From NCBI GenBank assembly GCA_003024785.1, contig PUQB01000177.1, forward strand, positions 186,001 through 250,000: a DNA stretch of 64,000 nucleotides. Direction: 5' to 3'. Positions 61,302 to 64,000 of this stretch are shown piece after piece. The position numbers and the translations under genes are program-made. The notes beneath the pieces are model-generated. The model was not told the origin of the DNA. It was given only the letters and a program-made list of their open reading frames with translations, and did no database searches. This stretch comes from Selaginella tamariscina (lineage: Eukaryota; Streptophyta; Lycopodiopsida; Selaginellales; Selaginellaceae). Position 1 is the first letter of the stretch. Each line of letters starts with the position of its first letter.

Positions 61302-61538
61302 TTTGCGGACCGACAGAGCAAATGAACAGGAGATAAAAAGCGCGATCTGTATCTTTGCATTGACTCAAGATCGTATCTCGCGTGTTTTTGTTGGTCTCGG
61401 GGTTTTGGGTTTGCTTCTTGGGGGTTTTGATTTCTTGGGGTTCTTCCGTTTGCCCACTCTCTTTCTCTCTCGGACGCCATTCTTGGGAACGTGTGGATCC
61501 TGACCTAACCCTAGCCGGGTTTAGGGTTTTTGTCCGTA
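61302..61538. promoter_or_regulatory. Bidirectional promoter between CYCD and purF, with telo-boxes
   Basis: 237 bp between divergent start codons. CTAACCCTAG (61505-61514) and TTTAGGGTTT (61520-61529) form a pair of opposite-facing telo-boxes directly upstream of purF. Such motifs are known in plant genes active in cycling cells, fitting a cell-cycle gene paired with a purine-synthesis gene. Confidence 0.55.
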
Positions 61539-63176
61539 ATGGCCGCCGCCTTACGGATGGAAATCCACATGGCGGCGCCTAATCCCCTCTTGGTTCCCAA
61601 CAAGACGATTCGCCATTGCAGAAGCTTCAGAACGACAATCAGGACCAACTGTAGCTTGCGATCGGGAGCAGAGGAAGAAAATCCTGTGTTGCAGTGGGAG
61701 GAGAAGGAAGAGGATGAAGGTAATCCCATGGCACTGTGGGAAGAAAAGCGGCCCTGGAGAGAAGAATGCGGCGTGGTGGGCATTCACGGCGACCCAGATG
61801 CCAGCAGGCTTTGCTACCTGGCTCTGCACGCGCTTCAGCACAGAGGCCAAGAAGGTGCTGGAATTGTCTCCTGTGACGATCAAGGTCGGCTCAAAGGGAT
61901 CACCGGTCTCGGCCTGGTAGCCGACGTCTTCAATGAGTCCAAGCTTGTCAAGCTGCCGGGCAACTCGGCAATTGGACACGTCAGGTACGGCACATCCGGC
62001 GACTCCGTCCTCAAGAATGTGCAGCCATTTGTCGCTGGATATAGATTCGGCTCGGTTGCAGTTGCCCACAATGGCAACTTGGTTAACTACAACCACCTCC
62101 GGATCAAACTCGAGGACAACGGCTCCATTTTCAACACTTCCTCGGACACAGAGGTGGTGCTTCATCTCATTGCCACCTCCAAGGAGAGGCCCTTCATCTC
62201 CCGCCTCGTTCAGGCGTGCGAGCAGCTCGAAGGTGCTTATTCGCTCGTCTTCCTCACTGAAGACAAGCTAGTGGCTGCCAGAGATCCATATGGATTTCGA
62301 CCCCTTGTCATGGGCCGCCGGGCCAACGGAGCGGTTGTCTTTGCATCAGAGACGTGTGCACTGGATTTGATCGAGGCGAAGCTCGAGAGGGAGGTGAACC
62401 CAGGGGAGGTGATCATGGTGGACAAGAAAGAAGGAATCAGTTCTCTGTGTCTCATGCCCTACAGACAGCGCAAGGCCTGCATATTCGAGCATATATACTT
62501 TGCACTGCCCAACTCGGTTGTGTTCGGTCGCTCGGTTTACAGCACCAGGTACAGAATAGGTGAGATTCTAGCCGAAGAAGCCCCTGTAGAATGTGATGTG
62601 GTCATTGCTGTTCCGGACTCGGGCATGGTGGCTGCTCTGGGATATGCACACAAGGCCGGGGTTGCATTCCAACAAGGACTGATTCGTTCTCACTATGTGG
62701 GAAGGACGTTCATTGAGCCGCACCAAAAAATACGTGATTTTGGTGTTAAGCGGAAGCTGGCACCGGTGAAGGAAGTGTTGAGCGAGAAGAGGGTGGTGGT
62801 GGTGGACGACTCGATCGTCCGTGGTACCACTTCATCGAAGATCGTGAGGTTGATAAAGGACGCCGGTGCCAAGGAGGTGCATATGCGGATAGCGAGCCCA
62901 CCGATTACGGGTTCGTGTTACTATGGGGTGGATACACCCAGCAGGGAGGAGCTGATATCGTACAAGATGAATGTGGAGGGTACGAGGGAGTTCATTGGGG
63001 CGGATAGCTTGGCGTTCTTGTCGCTAGAGAGGCTGAGAGCCATGTTGGGGGAAGAAGCACCCACCTTCTGTGATGCTTGCTTCTCTGGAGAGTACCCCAT
63101 TTGGCCGAGGGACGTGGAACTTCCCTCTGGCGTGGACGCTCGTATTCCGGAGCCTGTCGATGTTATGCTTGACTGA
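61539..63176 (+). CDS. purF: Amidophosphoribosyltransferase (glutamine PRPP amidotransferase), plastid, single exon
   Basis: Catalyses the first committed step of purine synthesis: PRPP plus glutamine gives 5-phosphoribosylamine, in plastids. 545 residues, one uninterrupted exon, as usual for plant ATase. The start at 61539 gives MAAALRMEIHMAAPNP and a Ser/Arg/Thr-rich stretch suited to a plastid transit peptide; the preceding in-frame triplets lack ATG. After the acidic propeptide-like segment comes REECGVVG with the Ntn catalytic Cys (about residue 77), then ALQHRGQEGAG, GHVRYGTSG, AHNGNLVN and SSDTEV of the glutaminase domain. The transferase domain has the PRPP loop VVVVDDSIVRGTTS (about residue 420). 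Candidate [4Fe-4S] ligands are the Cys of RKACIFEH, GSCYYG and FCDACF. The frame is intact. Confidence 0.95.
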   Translation: MAAALRMEIHMAAPNPLLVPNKTIRHCRSFRTTIRTNCSLRSGAEEENPVLQWEEKEEDEGNPMALWEEKRPWREECGVVGIHGDPDASRLCYLALHALQHRGQEGAGIVSCDDQGRLKGITGLGLVADVFNESKLVKLPGNSAIGHVRYGTSGDSVLKNVQPFVAGYRFGSVAVAHNGNLVNYNHLRIKLEDNGSIFNTSSDTEVVLHLIATSKERPFISRLVQACEQLEGAYSLVFLTEDKLVAARDPYGFRPLVMGRRANGAVVFASETCALDLIEAKLEREVNPGEVIMVDKKEGISSLCLMPYRQRKACIFEHIYFALPNSVVFGRSVYSTRYRIGEILAEEAPVECDVVIAVPDSGMVAALGYAHKAGVAFQQGLIRSHYVGRTFIEPHQKIRDFGVKRKLAPVKEVLSEKRVVVVDDSIVRGTTSSKIVRLIKDAGAKEVHMRIASPPITGSCYYGVDTPSREELISYKMNVEGTREFIGADSLAFLSLERLRAMLGEEAPTFCDACFSGEYPIWPRDVELPSGVDARIPEPVDVMLD

Positions 63177-63318
63177 TAACAATTGAGAGAGCTTTAAACG
63201 TACAACATATTGTGATTATACAAAAATCTGCTGCCTCTCTAAGTTGATCGATCGTACGGATGATCAATCCGATTCTGTACAACTTTTTAAGTGAACGAAA
63301 ACACAGAATTAACTCTAC

Positions 63319-64000
63319 CTACCTATTCCCTAATACCCAGCCTTTGGCACGTTGTAACATGGATTGTCCTGCAATATCAGAAGGTTAAGCAACCAACGAG
63401 TTACACAAGATTCAAACGCACCTGTGTTGGCCTTTCCAATGAGCGATCCGCTACCAGCCGACCAGCTCCTCTTCAAGCTCGCTTTGCCCGCAATGGAATT
63501 CTCTTTGGCCGACTGTTTCCGTCGTGGTGAAACGGACCGCGCCCTGCCGCACGTTTTTTCATCTGATACCTTCAACCATCTCTGCCCTGCATTTCTCCTC
63601 TCCTGAGCTGGCTTCACGCTGCTCTTCTGCGATTTCTTTGCTACCGTAGCATTGCTCTCCAACATCTTGAACGGCTGACCAGCATTCCGACCTGTAACTT
63701 TTCTGCTCTCAACTCTCGTAACGTTCCTGCCTGCTTGTTGGCACGGAGGGTATGGCAGCTCCTTCGACCTGGGAACTGAAAAGTTAGCAGTTGCTCGTAC
63801 AGCTCTTTTCTTCGAAGGCAGCCGATCGATGAGCTGGGGAAGTGTCCTCACGGGAGAGCCCTGGCTTCTGTTCTTACTGACTTTCTGCATATTGCCCATT
63901 ATACCACCTTTTCTGGAAGATGTGCTCTTGAAAGGAGTCACGATCCTGAAATGTCTCGAGCTTGCCGGAGGACTTGATGGAGAGTAAGCAAGATTCGGAA
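63319..64000 (-). CDS. Unknown basic Ser/Lys/Arg-rich protein, 3' part (runs off the window)
   Basis: On the minus strand an open stretch runs from the window edge (64000) to 63422, then a 53-bp GT-AG intron (63369-63421), then a short last exon 63368-63319 ending in TAG. About 210 residues are visible. They are strongly basic and low in hydrophobic residues, with SSPPASSRHFRIVTPFKS, LPQLIDRLPSKKRA and RARSVSPRRK segments; no domain is recognised. The composition suggests a nuclear or microtubule-associated disordered region, which is a guess. Reading through the intron would give an alternative C-terminus (CYNVPKAGY), but the 53-bp intron fits the size used by the neighbours. Confidence 0.6.

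Noticed and set aside
61551-62165. 204-residue open frame on the minus strand
   Set aside because: Opposite strand of the well-conserved purF exon; no independent support.

Overview
The window looks like nuclear DNA of a free-sporing land plant, most likely a lycophyte close to Selaginella. Four things suggest this. Most introns in the right-hand gene cluster are only 48-61 bp. The protein-coding genes are of plant type (a PDR-class ABCG transporter, an LxCxE cyclin D, an intronless plastid amidophosphoribosyltransferase). One gene resembles a ciliary microtubule protein, which flowering plants without flagellate sperm would not need. Chromovirus-type Gypsy elements are present. The species call is inference.

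Layout. (1) 1-11.9 kb: a tandem array of roughly 1-kb units, each holding a tRNA-Ile(AAT)-like sequence on the minus strand. It is interrupted by an old Gypsy element (about 603-6956) with large internal tandem arrays, and by a 1.7-kb solo LTR flanked by a CCATG duplication (10129-11829). (2) 11.9-16.0 kb: a decayed non-chromoviral Gypsy internal region. (3) 16-30 kb: a very AT-rich block with many microsatellites and two host genes. These are the cytosolic Fe-S assembly factor NAR1 (minus, 10 exons) and an ER-type ubiquitin-conjugating enzyme of the UBC32/33/34 (Ubc6/UBE2J2) class (plus, 9 exons). A Harbinger/Tourist-like MITE with TTA target duplications lies between them. (4) 30-46.3 kb: a nest of LTR elements, in which two near-identical 6.2-kb chromoviruses (both minus strand) sit in tandem 32 bp apart inside older elements. 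(5) 46.3-49.8 kb: AT-rich repeats without genes. (6) 49.9-64 kb: a compact gene cluster. In order it holds NUP93 (+), a PDR/ABCG transporter (+), a PGYxG-repeat ciliary-type protein (-), the INO80 subunit IES6/INO80C (+), cyclin D (-), amidophosphoribosyltransferase (+) and the 3' part of an unknown basic protein (-).

In the compact cluster most intergenic gaps are 50-240 bp. Two pairs are divergent (ciliary gene/IES6 and cyclin D/purF) and share short promoters with telo-box motifs; NUP93 and NAR1 also have a telo-box just upstream. These genes cover housekeeping and proliferation roles (nuclear pore, chromatin remodelling, cell-cycle entry, purine synthesis, Fe-S maturation).

Four host genes (NAR1, UBC, ABCG, IES6) carry single-base length changes, nearly all in homopolymer runs, while the surrounding protein sequence stays conserved. 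This looks more like residual assembly error than gene death, and it means reading frames here, especially in the AT-rich block, should be checked against reads before any pseudogene call.
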